From the NCBI RefSeq assembly GCF_022458985.1, contig NC_061782.1, positions 14,091,672 to 14,155,671 of the forward strand: 64,000 nucleotides of DNA. The letters run 5' to 3'. Shown here piece after piece: positions 38,553 to 50,587 of the stretch; within the stretch, counting starts at the first letter, position 1, and every line of letters starts with the position of its first letter. The translations under genes were made by a program, and so were the position numbers. This DNA is from Mugil cephalus (lineage: Eukaryota; Chordata; Actinopteri; Mugiliformes; Mugilidae). The notes below the pieces were generated by a model. The model made no database searches. It was not told the DNA's origin and saw only the letters and a list, made by a program, of their open reading frames with translations.

Positions 38553-39703
38553 ATGGCCGACCAGGTGGCTGCCATGTGTGATCAGCTTGTGAAAGCTGTG
38601 AATGTGATCATGGATGCAGAAACAAGCCAAATGTACCGACTGGAGGCCCTAAAGGTAGCATCGTTATGGGCTGCTAGCTAGCTGCTAGTTAGCCCAGCTT
38701 CACATGTACTGGTGCTGTTGTGAAATAATAATGTGTATGTGTCGCCGTATAAATAATAATCATCAATCAGTTGTGAATTGGCGACGATTCGTTGACGTTA
38801 GCTGAATGTGCAGTTGTGTTGGACTTGTGTTTTGAGAGCTAGCCGGGTGTTCATGATGGTCATCTCATGTGTACATCCACTGTCGACTCGCGTTCATCCA
38901 TTCATACAAAAGTTAACATCTGGTTCAGTACTGTTAGTCCGGTGGAGGGTTGTGGAAGATAAAAATCGATTTAATGAGGCCAACTGACGATACGTTGCTA
39001 AGGGCAACTAGCTAATTAACGTTCGCTTTATGCTATTCCAGTATTTATTGTAATTTTTCTGAGTTAGCTGTTGGACATATTATATGTATACGGAAATATT
39101 TATAGTTGTTTGTTTGTTTGTTTTAATCTCCTATGACGTTTAGTCGCTCAATTCGTGTGTGAAATAACAGTGTTTGTGTTCACACAACAGTTTTGTGAAG
39201 AGTTTAAAGAGACGAGCTCCTTGTGCGTCCCATGTGGCTTACAACTAGCAGACAAAGCCCAGCCAGCTGTAGTGAGACACTTTGGTTTGCAAATCCTGGA
39301 GCAGGTCATAAAGTGAGTAGCTACATTTAAATAAAAATGTACATGATAAAAGATGAACATTTGACAGAAAACGTATTTTTCCCCGCAGGTTTCGATGGAA
39401 CAACATGCAACAACAAGAGAAAGTCCAGCTGAAGGAGTGCTCCATGCAGCTGTTGTCCAATGTAAGTGTGGCAGTAAATAGGTGGTTATGGTTTTACGTT
39501 GAAGCCCTGATTTGATGTCAGAGTCAGATACACTTATCTGACAACTGCTACTGCTGATTTTTCAGGGTACTCATTCTATCCTGGAGGAGGAGAGCCACAT
39601 CAAAGACGTCCTGTCACGAATTGTAGTAGAAATGATAAAGAGAGAATGGCCCCAAAATTGGCCAGATATGCTGAAAGAGATGGAGGCACTCACTGGCCAA
39701 GGG
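38553..39703 (+). CDS. xpo5: xpo5 exons 1-4: importin-beta N-terminal domain
   Basis: Residues 1 to 145. The start MADQVAAMCDQLVKAVNVIM aligns with the human N-terminus. It is followed by YRLEALKFCEEFKE, the importin-beta N-terminal motif VVRHFGLQILEQVIKFRW that contacts RanGTP in the family, and HIKDVLSRIVVEMIKREWPQ with NWPDML. The ATG context (AAGTCATGG) has G at +4. Introns are short (76-536 nt). Confidence 0.95.
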
Positions 39704-42700
39704 GTGAGTGACTTGTATGTGGCTGGATGTCAATTTTTTCTCAGCGACATGCAAATAGGTACTAGCGAAGCATCATTCATTGCCATGTGACTTCATCATG
39801 TAAATCTGACCACTGCTTGATGTTGTCATCTTTGAACTATTGACCTGAACGTGTTTTCTGCTTTATTACTTTATCAGTACAAACAAAGTTCTTTATTTTT
39901 CCAGGCATTTTTTATTAGATAAAAGGTGTGACACCCATTTAAAACTTGTGTTGTAGACTTTTTAATCAGTTTAAGCAGACTGAAATTCACTTGTCCGTGT
40001 GATAGGAGGCACAGACTGAGCTGGTCATGTTGATCCTTTTGCGGCTGGCGGAGGACGTGATCACCTTCCAGACGCTGCCCACTCAGCGACGCAGAGACAT
40101 CCAGCAGACACTCACACAGAACATGGACAGCATCTTCAGTTTCATGATGGCCATACTGCAAATTAACGTGGAGGACTATCGTAAACTGGTCAGTGGGGTC
40201 TTAACTTTTATCAGTTATGTTGCTAAAAGTGGTAATTGGCTAATTTGTGTGTACTTTTTCTTTTAATCCAGAAAGGGTTACCTGGACGTGAATGTCAGGT
40301 AAGAGAATAATACTGCATCTCTGCTCTTAAAATAACTTATAATGAGTCACTTTGACTACTCCTCCATCATCACAGACTCCTCAGTCTTTTTGTCATTTTT
40401 CCGCACGCGCAGGCCAGAGCTCACTGTCGGGTCGCTGTGGTTACTCTAAACACACTCGCAGGCTACATCGACTGGGTGACTCTTGTGCACATTACCTCCG
40501 GAAACTGTCATCTGCTGGAGATGTTGTGTCTGCTGCTGAGTGAACCGGAGCTGCAGCTGGAGGCAGCGGAGTGTCTGCTTATTGCTCTGAGCCGGAAGGT
40601 GAGTTGCAGGGGAAAGCTGAAAGACTTGATAGCTGCAAATGTCCACTTAATTGTACAGTGTTCCAGAAGCACCACATCCAGTGTTAATTTTTTTAGATTT
40701 AGATGACATGGGGGAAATTGGTGCAGCCCGAGTAGTGATCTAGAACTAGAGCGCCACCATCTGGCCACTTACTTTAGGTCATTATTGCCTGGGACATATG
40801 CAGGAACAGTTCTTTTTCCTCACAGATACACTCTTCTTGTAGCTATGGCTTAGTTGTCATTGGTTGGTGTTAAATGCATTGCACATTTGTGACCATGTTT
40901 AGTTGTCGTGACCTTGACAGATTGTTTTTGCTCATTCTGCCACAGGGCAAGCTGGAGGAGAGGAAGCCGTTCATGCTGCTGTTTGACGACGTGGCCATCG
41001 AGTACATCCTTTCCGCAGCCCAGTGAGTGCAACCAGTTCTCACCTTCGCCACTCTATACAGTACAAACCTCCAACTACCATATCTATTAAAGTGGTCCGT
41101 GTGTCTTTTGCAGGTCAGCTGACGGACTGGCGATATGTAAGAAATCCTCTGACTCACAGTAAGTAGTGTGGTACGTGTATAATTTAGGAACTCAGAGACA
41201 GATGTTTATTTAGTACACCTGGCTGTGAATCATGTCTCCTCTGCGTTACACCTTCAGAGAGGTGGAGGTGGTGGAGCGCCGTTACGTCTTCCTGAAAAGG
41301 CTCTGTCAGGTCTTGTGCGCTCTTGGAGGGCAACTCTGCTCATTAGTGGTGAGTTTGTCCCACTTTGACCACACATGAATGCCTGTATTCGCATGTTTGT
41401 CCACATATGAATGCTATATAAAATCACAGCAGCAATTTCTAACAGTCCAGACTCGATCAGTGGTGACGTAAAACTGTCTTTCCACAGGGTTCAGACGTAG
41501 AGGTTGAGGTACCTGCAAATCTCAGCAAGTACATGGCAGCATTTTTAGCTTTCACTACACATTCCAGTCAGGTGAGGTGACAATAATTTCTTGGGGGAGT
41601 CAACTCCAAGCTGTGTCCTCCAAATTCCTTTGTCTGTGAGTCATATATGAGGAAGACAAATCCTTCTCTTGTGGTTTCCCTCCTCTTTCCTTCAGTTTTT
41701 AAAGTCATCCACGCAGGCAACGTGGGGAGCTTTGTTCAGACACGAGATCCTGTCAAAAGACATGGTCGTTGTGGAGATGGCCGTCAAATACATCAGGACG
41801 AGCATGATCAATCTAGTCAAGGTGAGGCGGTGGTGTCGCTGACGCATTTCAGAGCGGATGAAAGCCAGTCGGGGTGTTAATTAATGTTTTCGCTCTCCAG
41901 GCTGGGTTTCCATCCAGAGACGATAACCCAAGTTGTCAGTACTCGCGTGTGGACTTTGACAGTGATGAGGACTTCAACTCTTTCTTTAACGGTAAGCGTC
42001 ACAGATTCAGAGTCACTTCGGTCGCGTACGGTGCTTTATTCGTATGCCTTCACAGTGTGTTTTCATGCTCCACAGCTTTTCGAGCACAGCAGGGAGAAGT
42101 TTTGAGGCACGCTTGTCGCCTCGTTCCTCTAGAGGCTTTTCAGATAGCAGCAGAATGGTTACAGTATCAGATTGCCAGCCCGATTGATCCTGGTGATGCA
42201 GCACGTAAGTATTTGTGTGTAGTCCTCCGAGTGAATAATTGATCTTAAGATGTTTCGGTGTTCTGCTTGATTCGTGCAAATGTGTGGCGTGTGTGGTTAA
42301 CCTAACATGTAACCTATGCTGAATTGTGGAAATTATTTAGATTTTGGTCTAAAGTTTCATTAACATATTGATTGTTGTGAATATTTATATGCAATGAATG
42401 ACCTTCACTTCTTACTTGGCTCCTCTCTAGCTAAGTCAGCAGAGGGATTTTGCTCCATGCTGTCTCCCTCAGTGGTCAAATGGGATGCAATGACAGTCTT
42501 CATGGAGTGTATGACCTCGCAGATCTTCAAAAGTCTGGGGGAGGAGGTAAGGGAGTCCGTTTTTAGTTACAGATCAAAAAAGCTTGCACGCCAATCTCAT
42601 ACTAACCCAAAGGTTGACCCTTCCTCTGCTTCGAATCATATAGAAGCTGCCCATAGATCAGAGCATGGAGCTGCTGCAGGCCGTCCTGAACTACGAAACC

Positions 42701-45700
42701 AAAGATCCGCTCATCTTGTCCTGCGTGCTCACCAACATCTCTGCCCTCTTCCCTTTTGTCACACACAGACCGCACTTCCTGCCACGGGTCCTCTACAAGG
42801 TCAGTGTTAGTCAGTGTTTCTGTATCTGCCACAGAAGGCGGAGGGGAAAAGCATAATGTGAATATTAAGCTTGATTAAGTTTCATGATGGTTTGATGTTG
42901 TCATTTTGTTGTGCACACGGTTCTTATGGTTGCAAACCTTGAATAACAGTGGCTGTGTTTACATGGACAATTAAAATAAACTGTTTACATGGCCTCTAAA
43001 TAGTGACAAGTGGCGACCTGCTGTTGAGCATTGAATCTGCGGGAAATATAATAATTTTTTTCCTTAACTTTTACAACACGGACTTCAATAGCAAAAGATG
43101 AACTTTTCAGTGGCACTGCCAATATCGATTCCTGCTTCATTCATCCTTTCAAGCACTTGTTTGAACAAGTTGTTGTATTACTACCTCCACATTTCTTTCC
43201 CTCCTAGCAACTTGCAACTTCGCCAGGGGCATCATTTATCAACCGTGCATACGCACAGATGTGTGGATAAAGAGAGCGTAAGCACATTCTGATGCAAAGT
43301 ATTGAATTTATCAATTTGTACTTGTGCTTAGGATGCACTCTGACCGTGCATCCACATAAAATCTAGTGGAACTGGTAGAACAGTGGAACTACACATAGAA
43401 CCCATTAAGAAAAGCACAAGTACCATTGTTTATCTTGTGCTATTGGAGGATTTTGAGAACCGTGCATTTTCAGAGAGTGTTAATCTGATCTGTTCAACTC
43501 TGCTTCCCCAAAACATACTGATGGATTTATGCCATGATTTAGTTTCCGAATGCAAATGACCCGACCCGTGCACGGGCATGGTAGTTTAGAACAGGTGGGA
43601 ATTTATCATCACAGAGTTACTTATTAGTGTGCGTAGGATCAGTGTCCACACGTTTGATCACTCTGGATTTTTTTCTACTTGCACACGTTCTAAATTTCAT
43701 TCCTACGTCACAATTTAGAATCTTTTCCACACACGGTTTGATAAACGAGGCCCCAGGTGTTCACTGATAACGTACACAGGAAGAATGTGTTTATTCCATC
43801 CAGAAGTGATCGGCTCAGGCGTTTCCATGGTTATTAAGCTTCAATATTTTTCTACTCGGCAGATAAAAGGTTTACACCTTTCCTCTCATTGAAAGCTCCT
43901 TCCGCTCAAGTCACTCGGTTCCAATTGAGGTTGATACATGAGACATTCTTTGTTCTGAGTGAAATATTATCATAGTTACTCGTGTAACTAGTGTAAACAT
44001 ATCTACTGCCTCCTGTTCCACTTTTCTGAACGCAGAACGGTTTCATTTAGTCGGCATTTTGTGATTTGTTGTTTTGTCCCCACAGCTGTTCAAAGACATC
44101 ACATATGAAATCAATCCAGAAAACAAGGTAACGTGCCTCCACAGAACCAACTAGTGCCTTTTTTTTTCTTTTTTTTTCCAGCCTTCATGATCAGGATTAA
44201 AACATGAAATTGTCCGACTGATGTTTACAGGTCCCTCGGACTCGAGCTGTAAAGAACGTGAGGAGGCACGCCTGTTCTTCTCTCATTAAAATTTGCCGGG
44301 ATTACCCAGAGTTCATCTTGGTAATGGTCTTTTTCTCTATAGTTACAGTGCTAAATGATCACATAACGGTGCAAAACGTCTACCTGAAGTGCACCATGCT
44401 GATGAGAGGCATCGGTGCATTTATTTATTTTTCATTATCATCTGTTTTTTCCTCCGCAGCCTTGCTTTGACATGTTTTACAACCACGTGAAGAAGATGTT
44501 ATCGAGCGAAGCCACGCTGACCCTCATGGAAAAATGTTCCCTGATAGAAGCTCTGGTTCTCATCAGTAACCAGTTCAAAGACTTTGAGAAGCAGAAGGCT
44601 TTTCTGGACGAACTGATGGCGTCTGTGATCGCAGACTGGACCTCAGACGAGATGCGGCGGTGAGTTTGAATTATTTCCCTCAAACTGGACATGGTGTGTT
44701 TTAAAGTCTTGACAAATAATTGTATTCTCTCTTGTTTGCGGTTCAGTGTGTTGTCAGACCCTGCCACGTTCCTGTCTTTCGTTGGAGCTGATCAGGTGGC
44801 CAGTGAGCAAATTAAAGACATGGAAGCAGATACAGCAGGCCTAAACAGGGGTCGAGTAAGTTTATATGTGCAAAATGAATTAGAATAGGAGCTCTAAGGG
44901 TAAGAAAGATGGCATTTTCTGTGAACATACATCCAGCATTAGTTTGTAAATTAATATGTATTGTCCGACTAGACAGAATATGCCTGTTTTTGCTAAAGCT
45001 CACATGTTAAGTTCATCTCTGAAGTGAATTTGTGGCACTGAACCCACCGGCCAATCTGCTGATTAGTTTTTGAGCAATTGCACTATTCATCAAAATAGAT
45101 GATTGACGAACAGAGCAGGTACAAATTGCTTGTCATCAGCTACAACATTGCTACATTTAACTCTTTACGTCTTTTCTTCGTCCAGCTGAGCTTCGGTATG
45201 TTTACCATATTGGCGGTGGTGAAGCGGACACGCTGGCCTGCGGACCTGGAAGAAGCTAAGGCTGGCGCCTTTGTGGTGGGCTACACTCCTGCTGGAGCTC
45301 CCATCTACAGAAACCCCTGCAGTGCCCAGTTTCTGGTCCTGCTGCCCAACCTTCTGGCACTAATCAGGTACAGGGATGACATTATACCTATTCTTGTATT
45401 CTTCTATTTTACCATACTAATGTACAGATTTAAGGTCATGTGTCTTTTGATTTTTTTCCCCGCAGGACTCACAACAGTCTATTCTTGCCGGAGAACATGG
45501 CTCGTCTCAGTGAGACCTTCTCCAGAGCCCACGATATGATGGATGCAGAAAAAAAAAATGTTCTCGGTAAGAGGAGTTATCCGCACACGCTCTCTGGTCA
45601 CATTGGGCACTAATCTGAAAAAGAATGGTTAACCTTTTCACTATGTCCCTCATCCAGGTCTGTCTCAGCCTGTTCTGGATATTTATGACTTACCTGTGTA

Positions 45701-48700
45701 TAGAAGCAACCCTGAGCGCATGCAGGGTTTTTTCTCCACGTTATTTGACAACTGGTGAGAACTATTATGTCGTTGCTGATCATTTTTTCCATTCTTTTTT
45801 TGGTTGTTGTTGTTGTTTAGACGCCACATGCTGATTTGCCTCCACGTCTGCTCTCTTTACTTCTGTAGCTTCCATATCTTGGGAAATGCAGCTGTGTCCC
45901 TGCAGCACGAATTCTACAGCATTGAGAGATTGGCTGATGGAATAGCGGGCTCTGCCTTTGTCTCCCTCGACCATATGCCCGACTACAGACTTCGCCCAAT
46001 CATTCATATCCTTATCTACCTTTGCTTCGTTTGATTAACCTGGCGTGCTTCAGTCCGCAATGAAATGATTTGTCTTCAAGATCTTCTTCCCGTACCCGTT
46101 TGATTTATTCCCTTGACAATTGCACGTTTGTTTCTGAAGCCGCTGGCGCTGTCGTGTCCTCAGGAGTTCTACGACAGTCAACTCTGCCCTCTGCTGGGCC
46201 CTATGTTTGCCTACATGCTGCAGGTCAGGGTCTCCACACACCCTGATGTCTAAAAAAAAAATTAGATAATCTCTTTTCACAATAATAATGCCACAACTGT
46301 TTTTGTTCACGATGGCCGTTCGTTTTCTGCTCCACACTACAGAGACTCAACGTCAAGTGGCAGGTCATCAACCAGAGGACGTCTATCAAGTAAGTTTAGT
46401 GTAGTGTTTGTGTCGTTCTGTGTGTATCGTATTGATTGAACGATTATGCATATCCCACATGACGCCAGTCGTAACGTACAAACTAGATATGTGGACTTAC
46501 TGGGGACTTGTTTGTTGTGTTTTTAGTGGTGAAGAGGAGGAGGAGGAGGTCATCTGTCAGGAGAGCCAGGTGACGGAGGAGATGTTGGAGGAGCAGCTAG
46601 TGCGGCTGTTGACCAGGGAGGTGCTGGACCTTCTCAGTACGTACCAACTGCTTACACTTCCCTTCATATACAACATACTATGTTTAGGTGTATTACGACA
46701 TCAGATGAATACACACTAGCTGGGTTTACATGGAGCCATGTTTTCTGATTACAATCTGTTTAGAAGCCCAAACCAAATGGAAATGCTCCATATAAACACC
46801 TCAATCAGCATAAACAGGCCCAGAACAAATGAAATTTCATTTGGTTTCACAGGGGTAGAACATTCGTACTCGAAAGTCATGTAAATGGTGAATCGGAATG
46901 AAGTCGGGCTCCGTTCTGTGTTCACATGCTCTGTTTTGACGTAAACACACAGTGACATGACGCAGTGACAAGTGATGTTTCCTGGACTGGTTCACGGTGC
47001 CATGGAGAGCAACAACTCTTTCTTTTAATAACAACTAGACATTATCGCACACTTAGACCGGCTATTGTAAGGCTAACACATGAGCAAAAGTGGATATAAC
47101 CCCACAAACTTTCAGAATCAAGATACAGCTTTAACGATAAAACTCTAAAACCAATAGCAACTACTGCTAATTAGACGAGAGACCTCCATTTTTAATCAGT
47201 CACATGATGTTTTCAATGATCTGCGCATGTCACACGTCTGTAAAACGGCCGTTCCGATTAAAAGTAGAGGTACATGTGAACATAAGATCTGAATAGAGCA
47301 CCTCACATGTAAATAGTTGACCGAAAACCTTCAATCCGAATGACAAAGAAGTCTCTAAGCCTGGCTACTGATGTGATTTAAAAGTCATACATTAGCCACC
47401 GGTTGTTGTCCTGTTAAGTAGCATCGCAGTGAATACCGTGTGACTGCTAATTTGTTGGCTTACGTACTGATCAGAGATGAAATATTTATTGCAAATATAA
47501 TTTCAAACGATGTTTCAGCTGTTTTACGACTGCAATATTAATGTCCCTGTTTAAACTCAACGTAGAGGGAAACTAAGGACTTATTAATCCAGCTAATGCA
47601 CTTTAGTCACATGGTTCCATCTGCACAAGCTAAAAACACTTAGGAAAGAGTTATTCCTAGATATGCCATGTTCCTTGTAGTAGGGTTTGTAATGGGTGAT
47701 TGGCCCCACCAGAGGTCTGGTAAAATTATAAAAATACTATAAATTAACCTGAACCCAGGAATTTACAAAGTGTTCAGCTGTGACCTGTGTAAGCTTAACT
47801 TTATTTACACAGTCGGGCTACATGCACTCTGTCTATAAAGCACAGTTTTAAAATGAAAACCACCTCTGTCCAGATGTGCTTTACATCACTCTTTCAAGAA
47901 CAAAAAAAAATGTTACAAAGGACTCAAATAACAGCTTGGCTCCTGTGTGTGTACGCTGTAGTCTCACAGCTGCTATAATAGACAACATGGTCGGCCCTTA
48001 TCTGTGTTGAGTTAACATCTGATCCGCTCCAGTCACAGCTGTTGTTTGTTTCTATTGTTCTGTTTTGAGAAGCTACTAAAAAAAAATCAGGATGTGTGTA
48101 GCACACAAGTGCACCATCAGCTTTTCCTCCATTGCTCCAGTTATTATAGGATCCTAACTCTTCTCGTCTTCCTTCATTTTTAGCTGTTAGTTGCATCTCC
48201 AGAAAAGTGCCGGAACCTGCAGCGAATAAAGAGGAAAATGACGGTAAGAGTCGAATTAGAGAATGCGAGTCAGCGTTGTAATCGCCTGTTTGGTTAAAAC
48301 CTAATAAGAGTGTTGTTGTCGTTTTGTTTTAAATGTCTCAGAGGAAGACATGATGATGGATTCAGTGCAGACGCCGTCTCCTTCACAGCCCACAGAGGAG
48401 CTGACCGAGCTTGGAAAATGCCTGATGAAACATGAGGTCAGCCCGAGAAGCATCACCATAACCTGTAACAGGCGTCACATTAAAGGCTGTATATGAACCT
48501 TACGGTCCTCTTTTTCTTTTTTCTCTCCCCAGAGCATCTACATGTCTCTTCTGACCCTATCGTACACGTCGTTGTCGTGGAAGGACACCACTAACTGTCA
48601 CCGCACTGCTTCCATGGTCTGCTGGACGCTTCTGCGGCAGGTACTGCAACGCATTCATACAAGTCTGGATTCTTTTTCTCTACTTTCAACTCACAAGATC

Positions 48701-50587
48701 AACTTTTCCGTCGGCGCCACAGACATTTGCTCGTACTGACAATGAAAATCCCTTACTGAAATTTTTCTTGAAAGTTCATTGTTTGTCTCCATTGTCTCCA
48801 AAAAAGCCCCTTCACTGCTGTCATTTGCTCTGCTTTAAATGGTTGTGGGGCAACAATGGAGCTGCTTCAGGAAAGACACACAGGAAATACTTGTTGGCAA
48901 CGATGAGCTCGTTGTTAATGTTCATCGTTTAATGGGCTTCGTTGACATTAAGAAAGTGTGAATCACCACCACTGGCCATGTTTTTGTGGATGTAGTCTCG
49001 GAATCTTGCAAGTTCATAAAGCAGTGAAGTTCATAAATACACTTAGGTTAATGACAATACTACAGTATTTATAGTTGCTATAACTGTTGGAGGAGCTACT
49101 GCCTGGTTTTGTGTCCACACTACAGGAAGTGAGAATAACTGTAGATCTTACAACAGAGTTTTTAGAGTCTGTTTAACTGTCAGGATACGTAGTTTCGCAG
49201 TAAAAGGGGAGTGATTGGTCCAAATATGAGAGTATGTATTGATTGGTCGAACACGTAAATGCTGCATCAGACATTTTAAAAGACTTGGGAACTATATAAA
49301 CTCGTGGAGTCTGCATCCATGTTCACTTCCTGTTCATGCTACAAATGCAAAGCCATAATCTGTAGTATGTACAAACATATTCTCCTGTAATTTAATTTAA
49401 AACTTCAGTACTATTCCCATCTCTAATGTCTTTGTGACCATCTTTAACGTACGTTGCCTTGCCTTGCTTGAAAGCTTATCTTTAAAAGGTGTTTCCACAT
49501 ATTTCTAAAGTTTCTCTTGTGTTCTCTGTTTCTCCAGGTCGTGGGAGGTAATCTCCTTCCCGAAGCCGTTACGTGGTTCTACACCAGTGTTCTTAGGGGC
49601 CTTCAGGTTCACGGCCAGCACGAGGTCTGCAACTCCACGCTCTCTCAACTGGCGATGCTCATCTACGAAAACTTGGTGAGCATTACGGCAGTTACACTTG
49701 CCATATTTGTTCTTTCATTTTGTCAGTTTTCCATCTTTAGAAGAAGAGAAGTCTCTTTGGGCAACTGCTTTTGTTAATGATTAGGCAGATTGCAATTATT
49801 ATTCAATTTAGAGACCAAGTTGATTTTACAATTATCTCCATAAATACTGTAATTGTTGCATTAATCAATATTTGAGGTTTTTGGTATGAAATATAACTCA
49901 TCAGCTAATAAAGGAGTTTGAATTTGTTTTATCTTTCGTGCTCCAATCTGTTCCTGACCTATGTGCATCTACCTTTGTGTCCGTCTGTGTTATAGCGACC
50001 TCGCTACATGGAGCTAAAAACGGTGATGACCCAGATCCCGAACATCAACATGGAGGCTCTAGACCAGTATGATCGCAGGCTCGTGGACCCCAGCTCCCAG
50101 AAGGGTTCTCAAAAGATCGGAGAAAAGAAGAGGAAAGAGCAGTTCAAGAGGCTCATCGCAGGAACAGTTGGGGTAATGCCACATTTAAGCCACTAGGGGG
50201 CAGTGCTTCTCTACCGTGTCTCACTGCCGACAGCTCATTAGAAGTGACCAGGCACACTGGCCTAAATCATTACTCAGCAGTGTGATTCTGACTGTCTTGT
50301 AAATCTCTGTCCTGGGCAGCAAAAAAAAAAAAAAGAAGCGCAGCGGCCCTATGGGACTGTACGGTCTAATAAAATTCTTTTTCGTAGGCCTTGAATCGCC
50401 CTGTTTAACCTCTCCTGCTCTCTCTGTCTCCTGCCAACAGAAAGCTCTGTGCCAGCAGTTCAGGAAAGAAGTTCATATCCGGAATCTTCCATCGCTCTTT
50501 AAAAAGCCGAAGCAAGACAAGGATATACAGGACAGTGAGGCGCTGGGCCTGGCAGCTCTCTTCGTCCCGGACAATAATACCTTGTAG
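38553..50587 (+). CDS. xpo5: xpo5 (exportin-5), multi-exon CDS span
   Basis: Exportin-5 is the RanGTP-dependent karyopherin that exports pre-miRNAs and other double-stranded RNAs from the nucleus (known). Exons: 38553-38654, 39191-39312, 39389-39461, 39566-39703, 40006-40188, 40272-40298, 40413-40598, 40946-41022, 41113-41157, 41258-41348, 41488-41571, 41696-41821, 41901-41991, 42076-42204, 42431-42546, 42644-42799, 44086-44127, 44231-44320, 44460-44659, 44747-44855, 45186-45367, 45466-45566, 45658-45754, 45869-46005, 46126-46223, 46343-46389, 46527-46636, 48184-48243, 48342-48436, 48533-48640, 49538-49675, 49996-50172, 50441-50587. All junctions are GT-AG except the AT-AC intron after the 24th exon. 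Phases agree throughout and give 1,227 residues, against about 1,204 in human. No frameshift or premature stop was found. Confidence 0.97.
40006..42799 (+). CDS. xpo5: xpo5 exons 5-16: central HEAT-repeat arch
   Basis: These exons encode residues 146 to 582. Landmarks include LRLAEDVITFQTLPTQRRRD, CRVAVVTLNTLAGYIDWVT, LQLEAAECLLIALSRKGKLE, YVFLKRLCQVLCALGGQLC, STQATWGALFRHEILSKD, YSRVDFDSDEDFNSFFN, RAQQGEVLRHACRL and ETKDPLILSCVLTNISALFP. The helical repeats wrap the RNA duplex and RanGTP (family knowledge). Exon 6 (40,272-40,298) is only 27 nt and reads KGLPGRECQ, a poorly conserved loop. Confidence 0.95.
43226..43754. mobile_element. MITE-like element in xpo5 intron 16
   Basis: The left end GGGGCATCATTTATCAACCG and the complement of the right end GGGGCCTCGTTTATCAAACC are inverted repeats about 529 bp apart. 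The interior is rich in GCGTA/ACGCA-type words and has no ORF, as expected of a non-autonomous DNA transposon. It explains why this intron is about 1.3 kb while its neighbours are mostly near 100 bp. Confidence 0.6.
44086..50587 (+). CDS. xpo5: xpo5 exons 17-33: C-terminal HEAT repeats
   Basis: Residues 583 to 1,227. Landmarks are RTRAVKNVRRHACSSLIKIC, MEKCSLIEALVLISNQFKDF, RWPADLEEAKAGAFVVGYTP, RNPCSAQFLVLLPNLLALIR, DYRLRPIIRLFLKPLALSCP, KWQVINQRTS, MLEEQLVRLLTREVLDLL, ELTELGKCLMKHE, QFKRLIAGTVG and RKEVHIRNLPSLFKK. The protein ends GLAALFVPDNNTL. The acidic insert coded at 46,527 (GEEEEEEV) is more Glu-rich than in mammals. Exon 22 contains a ten-A run inside codons (45,549-45,558). Confidence 0.95.
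46006..46125 (+). other. xpo5: U12-type AT-AC intron of xpo5
   Basis: The 120-nt intron starts ATATCCTTAT, the U12 5' splice consensus, and ends TTGCAC. A branch-like TTCCCTTGAC lies about 10 nt before the AC end, the short spacing expected of U12 introns. Removing exactly this segment restores RPIIRLFLKPLALSCP, aligning with human RPMLRVFVKPLVLFCP. No GT-AG alternative in this stretch restores that frame. Confidence 0.9.
46715..47345. mobile_element. Probable repeat-derived stretch in xpo5 intron 27
   Basis: The interval opens with GGGTTTACATGGAGCCATGT and closes with CACATGTAAATAG and ATCCGAATGAC words, in the manner of fish MITEs with TTTACATG ends. It contains words such as TCCATATAAACACCTCAATC. 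The family and exact ends are not established. Confidence 0.3.

Noticed and set aside
39389-39461. Possible frameshift in xpo5 exon 3 at the A-run in GAGAAAGTCC
   Set aside because: Recounting shows three A residues after GAG. The exon is 73 nt and phases close correctly.
46006-46125. Reading the xpo5 exon straight through into the ATATCC stretch
   Set aside because: The frame would give HILIYLCFV then stop and would lose the conserved RLFLKPLALSCP junction. The U12 intron explains it.
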